64,000 nt of DNA from JBGPLJ01 sp035644395 (lineage in GTDB: Bacteria > Pseudomonadota > Gammaproteobacteria > Steroidobacterales > Steroidobacteraceae): contig DASQOR010000066.1 of NCBI GenBank assembly GCA_035644395.1, positions 1 to 64,000 on the forward strand, in the 5' to 3' direction. The translations under genes were made by a program, and so were the position numbers. The notes below the pieces were generated by a model. That model did no database searches and was not told where the DNA came from. It worked only from the letters and a program-made list of their open reading frames with translations. Positions 33,916-43,663 of this stretch are shown in pieces. Position 1 is the first letter of the stretch; every line of letters begins with the position of its first letter.

Positions 33916-36360
33916 TCAAAAGGAGATTCGGTAGGCGAGGCTCACGTAGTAGCGCTGGGTGTTCTGAGTCTGGTCCAGCGCATCGCGCTTGCCAAGCTGC
34001 CCGCCGATCTCCAGTTGCACCAGGCGCCCGTCCTTCAGGTAGTCGACGAGCAGAGAGGGCACGAAAGCGTACTCGGTGCTGCTGTCGGTTGCGAGCATGC
34101 GCCGGTCGATCGTGAAGCGCGGCCCGAGCCGCCAGGCGCCGGCGATCGGGAAGCGGCTGGTCCAGCCGAACGAGTAGATCTTGCCGGTCTCGTTGTCGGC
34201 ATAGGTGAGGCTCAAGACGTGGAAATCGCCCGCCCGCCAGGCGTTGGAGGCGTAGAGCTGCGTCTGGTAGGTGAAATTGAGGCCGGTCGCCGGCTGCGCC
34301 TCGACGCCGCCCGAGGCAACGGTGGCACCGGTCTGGGTAGCGAACACGGCTGCCGAGAACTGATAGCGCTCGCCGATCGGCCGCGTCGCCGTGAGGCCGA
34401 AGTTCGACGTCGCCGGCGTGCGGTCCTGCGCGAGCTGGAAGATCTGGTCTTCGGTGAAGACCTCCTCCATATCGGCAATGGTCGTCACGGGCTGGCCGAT
34501 GAGGGCATTGCGGGTGGTGAGGATCGGCGAATTGCGATGCTCGAGGTCGAAGCTCAGCGTCCAGCGGTCCGGCGCCTGTACCGTGCCGATCAAGGTCGCC
34601 GCATTGAGCGACTGGTAGAAAATGTCATAGTCGATGAGCGCGACCAGCGAGCCGATCGGCGCGAGGTAGCGCATTTCCGCGCCGACCGCCTGGCGGTCCC
34701 GCACGCCATCGAATTGCTGCGTGGCGAAGAACAAGCTCGCGTCCCAGTGCTTGCCCGGCGGCGTGTAGGCAACCGCTACCGTCGCGAAACTGCGGTTGGT
34801 CTGGACGGTGTCGTCGGTCTGCTCCACCGGATAGCCGAGCGTGAAATTCGCGCCCCAGGCCGGCCGCCACTGATAGGCGCCGAACAGTCCATCGAATGTG
34901 CCGAGCACCCCGTCCTGATTGCGCGACTGGCGCCCGAGGCGCGTGAAGAGCCCGAGCGAGCGATCGGCGAGCTCGATCGATGCCACGCTGAGTCGCGTCG
35001 AGTCCCCGCTCTGTTCCTGTTCGAAGCTCTTGACGTAGCCGGCGCTCAGGCGCGCGAGCATGTCGAAGCGCTCGCCGCGTCGTTGCGCCAGCATGTCGAC
35101 ATCGTTGTAGAGCGCGTTCTGCGTCGTCGTCTGCGTCGAGCCCGGCAAGGTCGTCGAACCGGGCGGTACGCTGTTGTCGACCTTGACACCGTCATACCGG
35201 AAGAGCTGCGCGATGCCGCCGTCAACGCTCCAGCGCTCTTGTTCGTCGCCCGCTTCGCCGGGCGCACGCGGCTTCTGCGTCGCTTTGCGCAGCGCATGCA
35301 GTCGCACCGCGACGCGCTCGGCCGCTTCGCCCTGCGGATAACGACGCAGGTATTCCTCGTATTCGGCCTTGGCGTGCGCCAGCTGGCCGGAACGCTCGCG
35401 CGCGAGGCCGAGCAGTTCCTGCGCGCGCGCGCGATCCGGGAATTCCGGCTGGCGCTGCAGCTTCGTGAGCAGCGTGATGGCCGTTGGATAGTCGCGCGCC
35501 GCAATCGCGGTGCGCGCGTCCGCCAGCATCTTCTGCAGGGTCCCGGGGTCGGCCGCGGCATCCGCGCCGATCGGTTCGACGGCGGGGAGCGAGCCCTGAT
35601 CGGCCGTCGCGCTGCCGTCGCTCGTAGCGGAGTCATCGCCGACCGCGAGCCACGCCCGTGGGTAGTCCGGCTGCGCGAGCGCAAGGATCCGTTCGGCGTC
35701 CGCACGCTTCGCGATCGGCCCGATCCGCAGCCGGTACCACTTGTCGCCGTCGACGACGGCCTCGGATACGTACGCATGGGCCTTGAGTCTTGCGCCGGCC
35801 AGCGTCACGTCCTCCGGCGCGAACGGGGCCGGCTGGGACTCGAGATTGATCGCGTAGTTGCTGACCGTGTCCGGCGGTTCGTTGATCGTGACCTTGCCGT
35901 GGCCGCGCGCACGATTGAGGAGGCGGATTCGCATGCCGCGCGGATCCGCGCCCTGCGCCAGCACGAATTGCTCCGGCTTGCGCCAGGACAGCACCAGGGT
36001 CACCTGGCCGGGTACGTCCGAGTCGACGCGCGCCGCCGCGACAATCCTCGCGCCGCCCGATAGCGGCGGCAGCTCGCCGACGATCGGCGCGCCGGGAGTC
36101 ACGCCGCAATCGGGCATGGGCTGCAGCGCGATCCTCAGCTCCTGTCCCTGCGACGCCGGCATGTGCGTCACGTAGCGCAGCGAGCACGTGAAGAGCACGG
36201 TGATGTCGACCTGATCCTCGTGATCGGCGAGCTCGATGATGTCGACGAATCGCTTCGGAAATCCCGGTGCCGTCTGCGCGGGCGCTCCCCTGGCGGCGAA
36301 CATGCCCGAGAGAAGCGCAGCCAGGATGAGTAGCGGTCGCCTAGTGCTTGAACGTCGCAT
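33916..36360 (-). CDS. Outer-membrane beta-barrel protein with SPOR and TPR domains
   Basis: An 814-residue exported protein (signal MRRSSTRRPLLILAALL...). Residues about 35-145 are beta-rich and AMIN-like; about 183-240 is an SPOR-like domain (LKAHAYVSEAVVDGDKWYRLRIGPI); about 270-360 is TPR-like (ARTAIAARDYPTAITLLTKL); about 390-814 is strand-rich and ends YYVSLAYRISF, the terminal Phe expected of an outer-membrane barrel. The ATG overlaps the end of the giant cytochrome gene by 20 bases, arguing for coexpression. It could be the outer-membrane conduit or anchor for the cytochromes (inference). No CxxCH is present. Confidence 0.82.
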   Translation of the reverse strand: MRRSSTRRPLLILAALLSGMFAARGAPAQTAPGFPKRFVDIIELADHEDQVDITVLFTCSLRYVTHMPASQGQELRIALQPMPDCGVTPGAPIVGELPPLSGGARIVAAARVDSDVPGQVTLVLSWRKPEQFVLAQGADPRGMRIRLLNRARGHGKVTINEPPDTVSNYAINLESQPAPFAPEDVTLAGARLKAHAYVSEAVVDGDKWYRLRIGPIAKRADAERILALAQPDYPRAWLAVGDDSATSDGSATADQGSLPAVEPIGADAAADPGTLQKMLADARTAIAARDYPTAITLLTKLQRQPEFPDRARAQELLGLARERSGQLAHAKAEYEEYLRRYPQGEAAERVAVRLHALRKATQKPRAPGEAGDEQERWSVDGGIAQLFRYDGVKVDNSVPPGSTTLPGSTQTTTQNALYNDVDMLAQRRGERFDMLARLSAGYVKSFEQEQSGDSTRLSVASIELADRSLGLFTRLGRQSRNQDGVLGTFDGLFGAYQWRPAWGANFTLGYPVEQTDDTVQTNRSFATVAVAYTPPGKHWDASLFFATQQFDGVRDRQAVGAEMRYLAPIGSLVALIDYDIFYQSLNAATLIGTVQAPDRWTLSFDLEHRNSPILTTRNALIGQPVTTIADMEEVFTEDQIFQLAQDRTPATSNFGLTATRPIGERYQFSAAVFATQTGATVASGGVEAQPATGLNFTYQTQLYASNAWRAGDFHVLSLTYADNETGKIYSFGWTSRFPIAGAWRLGPRFTIDRRMLATDSSTEYAFVPSLLVDYLKDGRLVQLEIGGQLGKRDALDQTQNTQRYYVSLAYRISF

Positions 36361-39300
36361 CGGAAACTCGGTGATACGGCCCGGGGACGACCTTCGTGAT
36401 CGTCGAGAGCGTCTCGTCGCTGTACACGTGACAGGCGCCGCTGCAATTGCGCAGCTCGCCCGGGGTGTAGCGCAGGCCGTTCGCCGTCTTCGGATGCAGG
36501 TCCGCCTTGAAGTCCTTGGCATGGCAGGCGCCGCAGGCGCCGACATTTGCCGGCGAGGTGTACGGCACCGTGTCGGTGTTCGACGTGTGACAGGAGACGC
36601 AGGCGAGCTGCGTGTGATGCTCGCCAGGATAGTTCGTCGAAACGTGCGTGAAGCTCACCTGCGTCCAGTCCGGATAACTGTGGCAGGTCGCGCAGTCCCG
36701 CTGCAGCACCATGTGCGTCGATGGCTTGCCCGTTGCGCCAGCGCCGTTGTGACAGGTCGCGCAGCTCGACGTGAGCGTCGTGTGATCGAGCCTGACTGGC
36801 CGCCAGGCGAGGGTACCGTGGCAGGTGTCGCAGGATGCGCTCGTCGGAATATGCGTCGCAGGCTTGCCGCTAGCATGCACGCCGTCATGACACGTCGCGC
36901 AGGTGTGCGCCCCGAGCGACGCGTGATCGACGCGTGCCGGCGCCCAGGCGTTCGTCGTGTGGCAACTCTCGCAGGTGCTGGCGCTCGCGATGTGCTGTCC
37001 GGACTTGCCGGCCGCGTGCGTGCCGTCATGGCAGCTCGCACACGTTCCCTTCACCTGCGAGTGGTCGACGCGCGAAACCGGCAGCCAGGCGAACGTCACG
37101 TGACAGCTCTCGCAGCTGCTGCTCGTCGCAGGGTGCGTCGAGGTCTTGCCGGTTGCGCTCGCGCCATTGTGGCAGCTGACGCAGGTCTGGCCCGCGGCGC
37201 GGCGGTGATCGAAGCCACCGGCTCCCGCGAGAGCAGTACCACCGATGGTTGGCGCGCGCGGCACCGTCGACTGCTTGACCCCCGGCTGCGCGGCGCCGAG
37301 ACCCGGCCGCAGTCCGCGCCGGTCGCGCGTCGAGTGACAGCCGGAGCCGCCGCAGTCCTGGCCCTTGTAGTGATTGGCGGAATCGCGGACCCAGAGCCGC
37401 CTGCCGGTGTTGGTTTTCCACTTCATGCCGATCTCGTGGCAGCTCATGCAGGTCATGCCGCGGACGGGCGCGTGCTTCATGATCGTGCCGGAGAAAGTCG
37501 CAAAGACCGTCGGCGTATGGCAGAGCTCACACGCGAGATCCGTTGCGCCGTTCGGCTTGTTCGACGGAATGTGACCCGTCGCTCCGGCCGGCGGCTGCAC
37601 CAGGGTCGGCGGCGCCATGCTGGCGAAGCTGAGGCCATAGGCATGGCACTGTGCGCAGTTGCTCGTGATATTGACGTGGTTCATCACGTACAGGCTGTAG
37701 TTGCCGGTCGTGTGGCAGAGCACGCAGTTGCTGTTGTCCGCCGCCGGGATCGGGATGTGATTCGCCGGCAGATCCGTCGCGCCCTTGAAGCTCGTCGTAT
37801 TGAAATGACAGGTGTTGCACTCGCCGGTCGCGACGTGCGCCTGGCCGCTCGCCTTGTTCACCGGGCGCACCACGACCGCCGGCGCGCCGATGAACGACTT
37901 GCCTTTCTCGTGGCAGGTCGAGCAGACGATCGAGGTGACGAGGCTGTGCACCATCGAGGGCGGCGCCGTGCCGGTCCTGTTGGCGAACATGAAGGTATTG
38001 AAGTTCGTCGACGAGTGGCAGCCCTCGCAGGCGATCGTGCCCGTCGGGATGTGATTCGACGGCAAGGTCTTCACGGCCGGCGTACCGACGAAGCTGAGTC
38101 CCGTGCCATGGCAGAGCGCGCAATTCGTCGAGAAGCCGGTGTGATTCATGGGCGGCACGGCGTTCGCGATCGCGAACGTCGTGAAGTTCGTCGCCGAATG
38201 GCAGTTCGCGCAGGCGGTCGTGCCGATCGGAATATGGTTCGAGGGCTCGACCACGGTCGCCGGCGTGCCGACGAACGTCAGGCCCCGCGCGTGGCAGGTG
38301 TTGCACGAGAGTGAAGAGACCACCGCGTGGTTCATCGGCGGACTCTTGTTCGTGACCTGGAAGGTCGTGAAGTTCGACGCCGAGTGGCAGCTCTCGCAGC
38401 TCGCCGTGCCGAACGGAACATGGTTGTTCGGCGGCACCTTCAGCGCGGGCGGCATCATGTTCGCGAAGCTCGAGCCGGTCGCGTGGCATTGCGCGCAGTT
38501 GGCCGTGATGTTCGCGTGATTCATCGTCGCGACGCTGTAGTTGCTGCTCGAATGACACAACGCGCAGTTGTTGCTGTCCGCCGCCGGCAGCGGAATGTGA
38601 TTCGGCGGCAGGTCCGAAGCGCCTTTGAAACTCGTCGTGTTGAAATGGCAGGTGCTGCACTCGCCCTGCGCCACGTGCGCCGTGCCGTCGGCCTTCAAAG
38701 CGGGCCGTACGACCGTGGGCGGTGCGCCGATGAAGCTCTTGCCCGTCTCGTGGCAGGTCGAGCAGGCTGTCGCACTCACCGCGCCATGCACCATCGCGGG
38801 CGGCGCGGTACCGGTCGCGTTCGCGAACTGGAAGCTCGTGAAGTTCGCCGGGGCGTGACAGCTCTGGCAGGACGCCGTGCCGAACGGCACGTGATTCGCA
38901 GGCGTCGTCACGGTCGGCGGCGCCCCGACGAACGTGAGACCGGCCCCATGGCAGGTCGAGCAGGCGAGGCCCGAGACCGCCGAGTGATTCATCGGCGGGC
39001 TCTTGTTCGTGATGACGAAGGTATTGAAGTTCGTCGTCGAGTGACAGCTCTCGCAGGTCGCGGTCCCGAATGGAACGTGCGTCACCGGCGGTGCGACGGT
39101 CGCAGGCGTACCTGCGAAGGAGAGGCCGCGCGCATGGCAGGCGGCGCAGGCGACGCCCGACACGGACCCATGGTTCATCGACGCCGTCGTGTTCGCCATC
39201 TGGAAGGTCGTGAAGTTCGTCGGCGAATGACAGCTCTCGCAGGCCGCGGTGCCGACCGGCACGTGATTCGCCGGCAGCACCTTCAAGGTCGGCGGCGCCA

Positions 39301-41068
39301 TGTTCGCGAAGCTCTTGCCCGCGCCGTGGCAGACCGCGCAGGCGGTGCCCGGGACCTGCGCATGGTCCATCGTGTACTGCGTGAAGTCCGCCGCGTTGCT
39401 GTGGCAGGTCTGGCAACTCGATGAGGCGCCGTTCGGCAGCGGGATGTGGTTCGCCGGGTAGCTGCCCGCGCCGGCAAAGCTCAGCGTAGAGGTGTGGCAG
39501 TCCGAGCACTCGCCGGCTGTCGGATGCGCCTGGCCCGAGGTCGTCAGCGCCGGCCTCGTGACGACGGGCGGTGCGCCGATGAAACTCTTGCCGGCCTCGT
39601 GACAGGTGGAGCACGCCGTGCTGCTCACGGCGCTGTGGACCATCGACGGCGGCGCAAGCGCGCTCGCATTCGCGAAGCTGAAGGTCGTGAAGTTGCCGGC
39701 CGAATGGCAGGTCTCGCAGGTTGCCGAGCCGATCGGTACGTGGTTCGCCGGTACGGCCACGACCGGCGGCGCGCCGACGAACGACTTGCCCGCGGCATGG
39801 CAGGTGGCGCAAGGGCTGCCCGCGACCGCCGAATGATTCATCGGCGGGCTCGAGTTCGCCATCTGGAACGAGGTGAACGTCGTCGTTGCGTGGCAGCTCG
39901 AGCAGTTCGCCGTGCCGGTCGGGATGTGATTTGCGGGCTGCGTGGTGATCGGCGGCGCACCGACGAAGCTCAAGCCGGTGGCGTGGCACGCCGTGCACGC
40001 AAGGCTCGTCACCGCCGCGTGATTCATCGGCGGCACGGCGTTCGAGACCTGGAAGGTCGTGAAGTTCGACGCTGCGTGACAGCTCTCGCAGGCCGTCGTG
40101 CCGAACGGAATGTGGTCGGCTGGCGGAACCTTGAGGACCGGCGGCGCCATGTTCGCGAAGCTCGAGCCGGATGCATGGCATTGCGTGCAATTCGACGCGA
40201 TGCCCGTGTGGTCCATCACGTAGACGCTGTAGTCCGCCGGATTCGCGTGACAGAGCGTGCAGGTCTGGGTCGTCGGAATGTGATTCGCCGGCATGCCCGT
40301 GCCGGTCTGGAAACTCGTGGTGTTGTCGTGGCACTGGCTGCAGCCGCCTGTCGTCGGATGCGGTGCCGGCGGGCGCGTGACCATCGTCACGCCAAAGTAG
40401 CTCATGCCGGCTTCGTGACAGGACTCACAGGTGAGCGCCGTGACCCCCGCGTGATTCATCGGCGTGCCGGCAAAGGTCACGTAGTTCGTCGGCGAGTGGC
40501 AGGATTCGCAAGCCGTATCGGCAACCGGGATGTGCGTCGGCGGCATGCCCTTGGCACTCACGTTGTCGTGGCAGCTCGCGCAATTGCTCGTCACGCCGAC
40601 GTGGCTGAAAACCGCGCCGCTCCAGCCGATCGTCGTGTGGCAGGCATCGCACTCGAGATCGGTTTCCAGGTGCGTGGGACCCTTGCCCTGGGCCTGCACG
40701 CCGTTGTGGCACGTCGAGCAGCTGCCGCGGGCTTCCGTGTGATCGAAGTTCACTGCTGGCGCGAACGCGACGGGCGTGTGGCAGGCGCCGCAGCGGTTCG
40801 ACGACAGGATGTGGTCCGCTGGTTTCGCCGTCGCACGAATCTCGGTGCCGACGCCGTGGCAGGACGCGCAATCCTTGGGAGTGCCCTTGAAGATCGCGTT
40901 GACGTGGCAGGATTCGCAGGGCAGGTCGCGGTGCTTGCCGATGAGATCGAAGCCCGTCGTCAGGTGATCGAAGTCCGCGGAGGTCTTGGGCGTCGCGGCG
41001 CCCGCCACCGGCAAGTACGAGCCGAGGAGCGTGGCGAGGCATGCGACTCTGCAAATCAGGCGGATCAT
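36341..41068 (-). CDS. Giant multihaem c-type cytochrome, about 50 CxxCH motifs
   Basis: A 1575-residue exported cytochrome (signal MIRLICRVACLATLLGSYLPVAGA). I count 50 CxxCH haem-attachment motifs, plus one CX3CH and one CX4CH near the C-terminal end. The central part (about 160-1200) consists of degenerate repeats of about 56-60 residues, two haems each, of the form ACESCHSxTNFTTFxxAN, PPMNHSAVSxxxCxTCH, GLSFVGAP, PANHIP. The N-terminal 160 and C-terminal 300 residues use another unit (AWxPVRxDH, CATCHNGxxATGKPSTH) like that of the 21-haem neighbour. Such spacing allows a continuous haem wire. Extracellular or periplasm-spanning electron transfer is inferred. Confidence 0.93.
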   Translation of the reverse strand: MIRLICRVACLATLLGSYLPVAGAATPKTSADFDHLTTGFDLIGKHRDLPCESCHVNAIFKGTPKDCASCHGVGTEIRATAKPADHILSSNRCGACHTPVAFAPAVNFDHTEARGSCSTCHNGVQAQGKGPTHLETDLECDACHTTIGWSGAVFSHVGVTSNCASCHDNVSAKGMPPTHIPVADTACESCHSPTNYVTFAGTPMNHAGVTALTCESCHEAGMSYFGVTMVTRPPAPHPTTGGCSQCHDNTTSFQTGTGMPANHIPTTQTCTLCHANPADYSVYVMDHTGIASNCTQCHASGSSFANMAPPVLKVPPADHIPFGTTACESCHAASNFTTFQVSNAVPPMNHAAVTSLACTACHATGLSFVGAPPITTQPANHIPTGTANCSSCHATTTFTSFQMANSSPPMNHSAVAGSPCATCHAAGKSFVGAPPVVAVPANHVPIGSATCETCHSAGNFTTFSFANASALAPPSMVHSAVSSTACSTCHEAGKSFIGAPPVVTRPALTTSGQAHPTAGECSDCHTSTLSFAGAGSYPANHIPLPNGASSSCQTCHSNAADFTQYTMDHAQVPGTACAVCHGAGKSFANMAPPTLKVLPANHVPVGTAACESCHSPTNFTTFQMANTTASMNHGSVSGVACAACHARGLSFAGTPATVAPPVTHVPFGTATCESCHSTTNFNTFVITNKSPPMNHSAVSGLACSTCHGAGLTFVGAPPTVTTPANHVPFGTASCQSCHAPANFTSFQFANATGTAPPAMVHGAVSATACSTCHETGKSFIGAPPTVVRPALKADGTAHVAQGECSTCHFNTTSFKGASDLPPNHIPLPAADSNNCALCHSSSNYSVATMNHANITANCAQCHATGSSFANMMPPALKVPPNNHVPFGTASCESCHSASNFTTFQVTNKSPPMNHAVVSSLSCNTCHARGLTFVGTPATVVEPSNHIPIGTTACANCHSATNFTTFAIANAVPPMNHTGFSTNCALCHGTGLSFVGTPAVKTLPSNHIPTGTIACEGCHSSTNFNTFMFANRTGTAPPSMVHSLVTSIVCSTCHEKGKSFIGAPAVVVRPVNKASGQAHVATGECNTCHFNTTSFKGATDLPANHIPIPAADNSNCVLCHTTGNYSLYVMNHVNITSNCAQCHAYGLSFASMAPPTLVQPPAGATGHIPSNKPNGATDLACELCHTPTVFATFSGTIMKHAPVRGMTCMSCHEIGMKWKTNTGRRLWVRDSANHYKGQDCGGSGCHSTRDRRGLRPGLGAAQPGVKQSTVPRAPTIGGTALAGAGGFDHRRAAGQTCVSCHNGASATGKTSTHPATSSSCESCHVTFAWLPVSRVDHSQVKGTCASCHDGTHAAGKSGQHIASASTCESCHTTNAWAPARVDHASLGAHTCATCHDGVHASGKPATHIPTSASCDTCHGTLAWRPVRLDHTTLTSSCATCHNGAGATGKPSTHMVLQRDCATCHSYPDWTQVSFTHVSTNYPGEHHTQLACVSCHTSNTDTVPYTSPANVGACGACHAKDFKADLHPKTANGLRYTPGELRNCSGACHVYSDETLSTITKVVPGPYHRVSDATFKH

Positions 41069-41089
41069 GGCTCTCTCCGCGCGCGGCCG

Positions 41090-42655
41090 CTAATGCAGCC
41101 GTGCTCCTCGAAAGCTGATCGTCGAGTGGCAGCGCTGGCACTGCTGGCCGTATTGACCGAGATGCACGTCGTCCTTCAGGTGGCAGGACACGCAGGTCTG
41201 CGAGAGCTTCACCTCATCCGGCGGCTTGCGATGGCAACCCTCGCAGGCGAGTTTCGAGTGAGCGCCGCTCAACGCGAAGCTGGTCTCCTTGCCATGGTCG
41301 AAGTCCCAGATGCGCCAGCCGTTCGGCGAATGGCAGCGCGCGCAGTCGGTCCCAAGGCTTCCCTTATGCACGTCATCGCGCTTGTGGCAATCGATGCACT
41401 TCGAGCCGACGTCGCGGTACGCGCGGGTGACGTGGCATTGCTCGCACGGCACGGCGACGTGCAGGCCGACGAGCGGAAAACTCGACAGGTCATGATCGAA
41501 ATGTACGTGCTCGCGCCAGCCGTCGGGCGTGTGGCAGGAGGCGCAGTCCCGGCCGAGCTTGCCGACGTGCACGTCGCTTGCGCGGTGGCAGTCGATGCAG
41601 TCGGTCGCGAGTTTCTGCGTGCTGGTCGGCGCGGTATGGCACGCGTGGCAGTCGACTTTCCCGTGCTTGCCGACGAGCGGCCATTTCGTGTCGCGCGTGT
41701 GATCGAACGTGGGCGGCTTCCAGTGCTCGTTGTCGTGGCACTTGTCGCAGCCCTGGCCGAGCCGGCCCGCGTGAGCGTCCTCGCCGCGGTGGCAGCCGAA
41801 GCAATCCTTCGGGACCTTGTCCTTCAGGTTGCCGCTGCGATGGCAATCCAGGCAGTCGATGCGCGCGTGCACGCCGAGGAGCGCAAAGCCCGTCTGCTTC
41901 AGGTGGTCGAACTTGGCCGTCTTCCACCCGGCAGTCGTGTGGCAGTCGCCGCACTTCGTGCCGCGTTCGCCGTGATGCACGTCATCGGGCGCGTGACAGG
42001 ACAGGCACGCCGCCGGCGTGCCCTTGTAGCGGTTGTTGAAATGACATTGCTCGCAGGGCACATCGACGTGCTTGTCCCTGAGCCGGTACCTCGTCTTGTC
42101 GTGATCGAACTTGATGTGGCGCCAGGCGCTCGCATCGTGGCAGCTCGCGCAGTTCGTGCCGAGCTTGCCCTCATGCGGTTCGACCTTCTTGTGGCAGGCA
42201 TTGCAGTCCGACGGCGCGTCGCGATACTTCTTGCCCTTCGCATGGCAGCTGTCGCAGCCGACGGTTGCGTGCGCGCCGTCAAGCGGGTAATCCGTGAATT
42301 CGTGGTCGAACTGCGCGCGGCTCAGCTTCACGATGTCCGCGTCGCGCCCGCGATGCTCGATGTGGCAGGCGCGGCACTGCGACTCGGCCATGCGCGCGGC
42401 ACGCCCGTGGAAACCCCGCTGCCCGCGGATGTCGGCGGCGATTTCCTTGTGGCAATCGAGACAGAGCCGGGTCTGGCGGGCGCGGTCCGCGCGGTCGTGG
42501 CAGTTAGAGCAGCTCTCCTCGTATTTTGCGTGCGCGGAGGTGAGCTTGCCCGGCATGAGCAAGGTCTCGGGATTGACCGCATGGCCCGTCCTGACAGGAA
42601 GAGCGAGCATCACGATTGCGATCCCCAGTCCGACACGCCAGATACCCCCCTGCAT
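41090..42655 (-). CDS. Periplasmic multihaem c-type cytochrome, 21 CxxCH motifs
   Basis: A 521-residue exported cytochrome (signal MQGGIWRVGLGIAIVMLALPVRTGHA). I count 21 CxxCH motifs arranged in repeats of the type FDHxxTxFxLxGxHxxVxCxxCH followed by CxxCHxxDDVHxGxLGxxCxxCH, so about 25 residues per haem. Additional conserved histidines precede each pair and can be distal ligands, giving bis-His haems. It is encoded between the b-type membrane protein and the giant cytochrome (17 and 21 base gaps), the expected place for a periplasmic carrier linking them (inference). The ATG at 42655 is followed by a normal signal. Confidence 0.93.
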   Translation of the reverse strand: MQGGIWRVGLGIAIVMLALPVRTGHAVNPETLLMPGKLTSAHAKYEESCSNCHDRADRARQTRLCLDCHKEIAADIRGQRGFHGRAARMAESQCRACHIEHRGRDADIVKLSRAQFDHEFTDYPLDGAHATVGCDSCHAKGKKYRDAPSDCNACHKKVEPHEGKLGTNCASCHDASAWRHIKFDHDKTRYRLRDKHVDVPCEQCHFNNRYKGTPAACLSCHAPDDVHHGERGTKCGDCHTTAGWKTAKFDHLKQTGFALLGVHARIDCLDCHRSGNLKDKVPKDCFGCHRGEDAHAGRLGQGCDKCHDNEHWKPPTFDHTRDTKWPLVGKHGKVDCHACHTAPTSTQKLATDCIDCHRASDVHVGKLGRDCASCHTPDGWREHVHFDHDLSSFPLVGLHVAVPCEQCHVTRAYRDVGSKCIDCHKRDDVHKGSLGTDCARCHSPNGWRIWDFDHGKETSFALSGAHSKLACEGCHRKPPDEVKLSQTCVSCHLKDDVHLGQYGQQCQRCHSTISFRGARLH

Positions 42656-42672
42656 GTGTCCCAAGCGTCCGC

Positions 42673-43656
42673 TCAGTACACGTGCACCGCGATCACGTGC
42701 ACGATGGCTGCGGTGATGAGGATGAAGAGCAGCGGCACGTGCAACAGGTGCCATACGGAGAACAGCCGCTCGTACGCCTCGAATTCGGCCACCTTGCGTG
42801 TGGCGACGAGGCGGCGGTCGATATAGGCCGAGGCGGCGCGGCGCAGACGCCGGCGCTGGGCGGCGATGGTGGTCGAGCGTCTCGCGGCCATCCTGAGCGA
42901 GCGGCGCACATAGGCGCGCAGGTGCCAGCGGGCCCGCAGCGCATTGAGAGCGACACCGGCGGGCTTGAGAATGCCGAGGACCGGCAGGCGCGGGCCGCTG
43001 GCGAGCATGCGCCGTTCTTCGCGCTCGAGCCGGCCGACCAGCTCCGGCAGGAAGGCGACCGTCGATTCGAGCGTGCGCAACCGTTGCGAACTCGCGCGCA
43101 GCTCGCCGAGGCTCATCTTGCGCCCATAGAGGCCGAAGTGGATATGCGAATAGATGTAGCGCCCGACGAGGCCGCTCGCCGCGACGATCATCATCGACCA
43201 GAAGGCGACGTTGCTGTTGGTCGCGCCGAGGCTGAAGTTCGCGTGATAGAGGATGCAGATCGGCGCCAGCACGCCGAGCACCATGTGCACCTCGAACCAC
43301 TTGTTGACGGACCCGAGGAAGCCGAGCCAGCTCACGCGCTTGCGGACCGAGTAGAGCAGGAGCAGCAGCACGAGGCTGCCGCCGATGATGCCGAGCGCGT
43401 AGCCGAAGCCGCTCTTCGGCGTGAGATAGCGCTCCGTAGGGAGCTTCCAGCCGAGATAGATGGCGACGATCGCGATCGTGAAGAAGACCCGCTCCTTCGT
43501 GATCCAGGTCCGGGGCGCCGCTGCCGGCTGTGCTTGAGGTACCGTGACACCCGGCGCGCGCGGCCGTTGGTCCGGCCGCTTGGCGGGCGCCTGCGTGCGG
43601 GCTGGCGGGGCCTGTGCCTCCCCGGCTACACGGTGTTGTCGAATGGCGTCGGCCAT
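42673..43656 (-). CDS. Integral membrane protein with two H-x13-H helices, predicted di-haem cytochrome b
   Basis: A 327-residue protein with a Pro/Ala-rich N-terminal tail (about 1-50) and about five membrane helices (about 55-71, 86-104, 121-141, 150-170, 299-325). One helix carries His124 and His138, another His306 and His320: in each case exactly 13 residues separate the pair. Paired H-x13-H helices hold two haems in ferric reductase/NOX/STEAP proteins. There is no FAD or NAD(P)H domain; a basic Arg-rich loop (about 180-295) lies between. It could carry electrons from the cytoplasmic side or quinol to the 21-haem cytochrome (inference). Seven bases separate it from the upstream ccmI-like gene. 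Confidence 0.8.
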   Translation of the reverse strand: MADAIRQHRVAGEAQAPPARTQAPAKRPDQRPRAPGVTVPQAQPAAAPRTWITKERVFFTIAIVAIYLGWKLPTERYLTPKSGFGYALGIIGGSLVLLLLLYSVRKRVSWLGFLGSVNKWFEVHMVLGVLAPICILYHANFSLGATNSNVAFWSMMIVAASGLVGRYIYSHIHFGLYGRKMSLGELRASSQRLRTLESTVAFLPELVGRLEREERRMLASGPRLPVLGILKPAGVALNALRARWHLRAYVRRSLRMAARRSTTIAAQRRRLRRAASAYIDRRLVATRKVAEFEAYERLFSVWHLLHVPLLFILITAAIVHVIAVHVY

Positions 43657-43663
43657 GTGCTTC

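Noticed and set aside
37527..40334. Long open frame overlapping the giant cytochrome in another frame of the same strand
   Set aside because: It is a by-product of the high-GC repeat array; the CxxCH frame has signal peptide and family motifs, this one has none.
36600..41000. Regularly spaced DNA repeats that might be a CRISPR array or satellite
   Set aside because: The periodicity is that of two-haem protein repeats in an uninterrupted reading frame, with degenerate units of about 170 bases.
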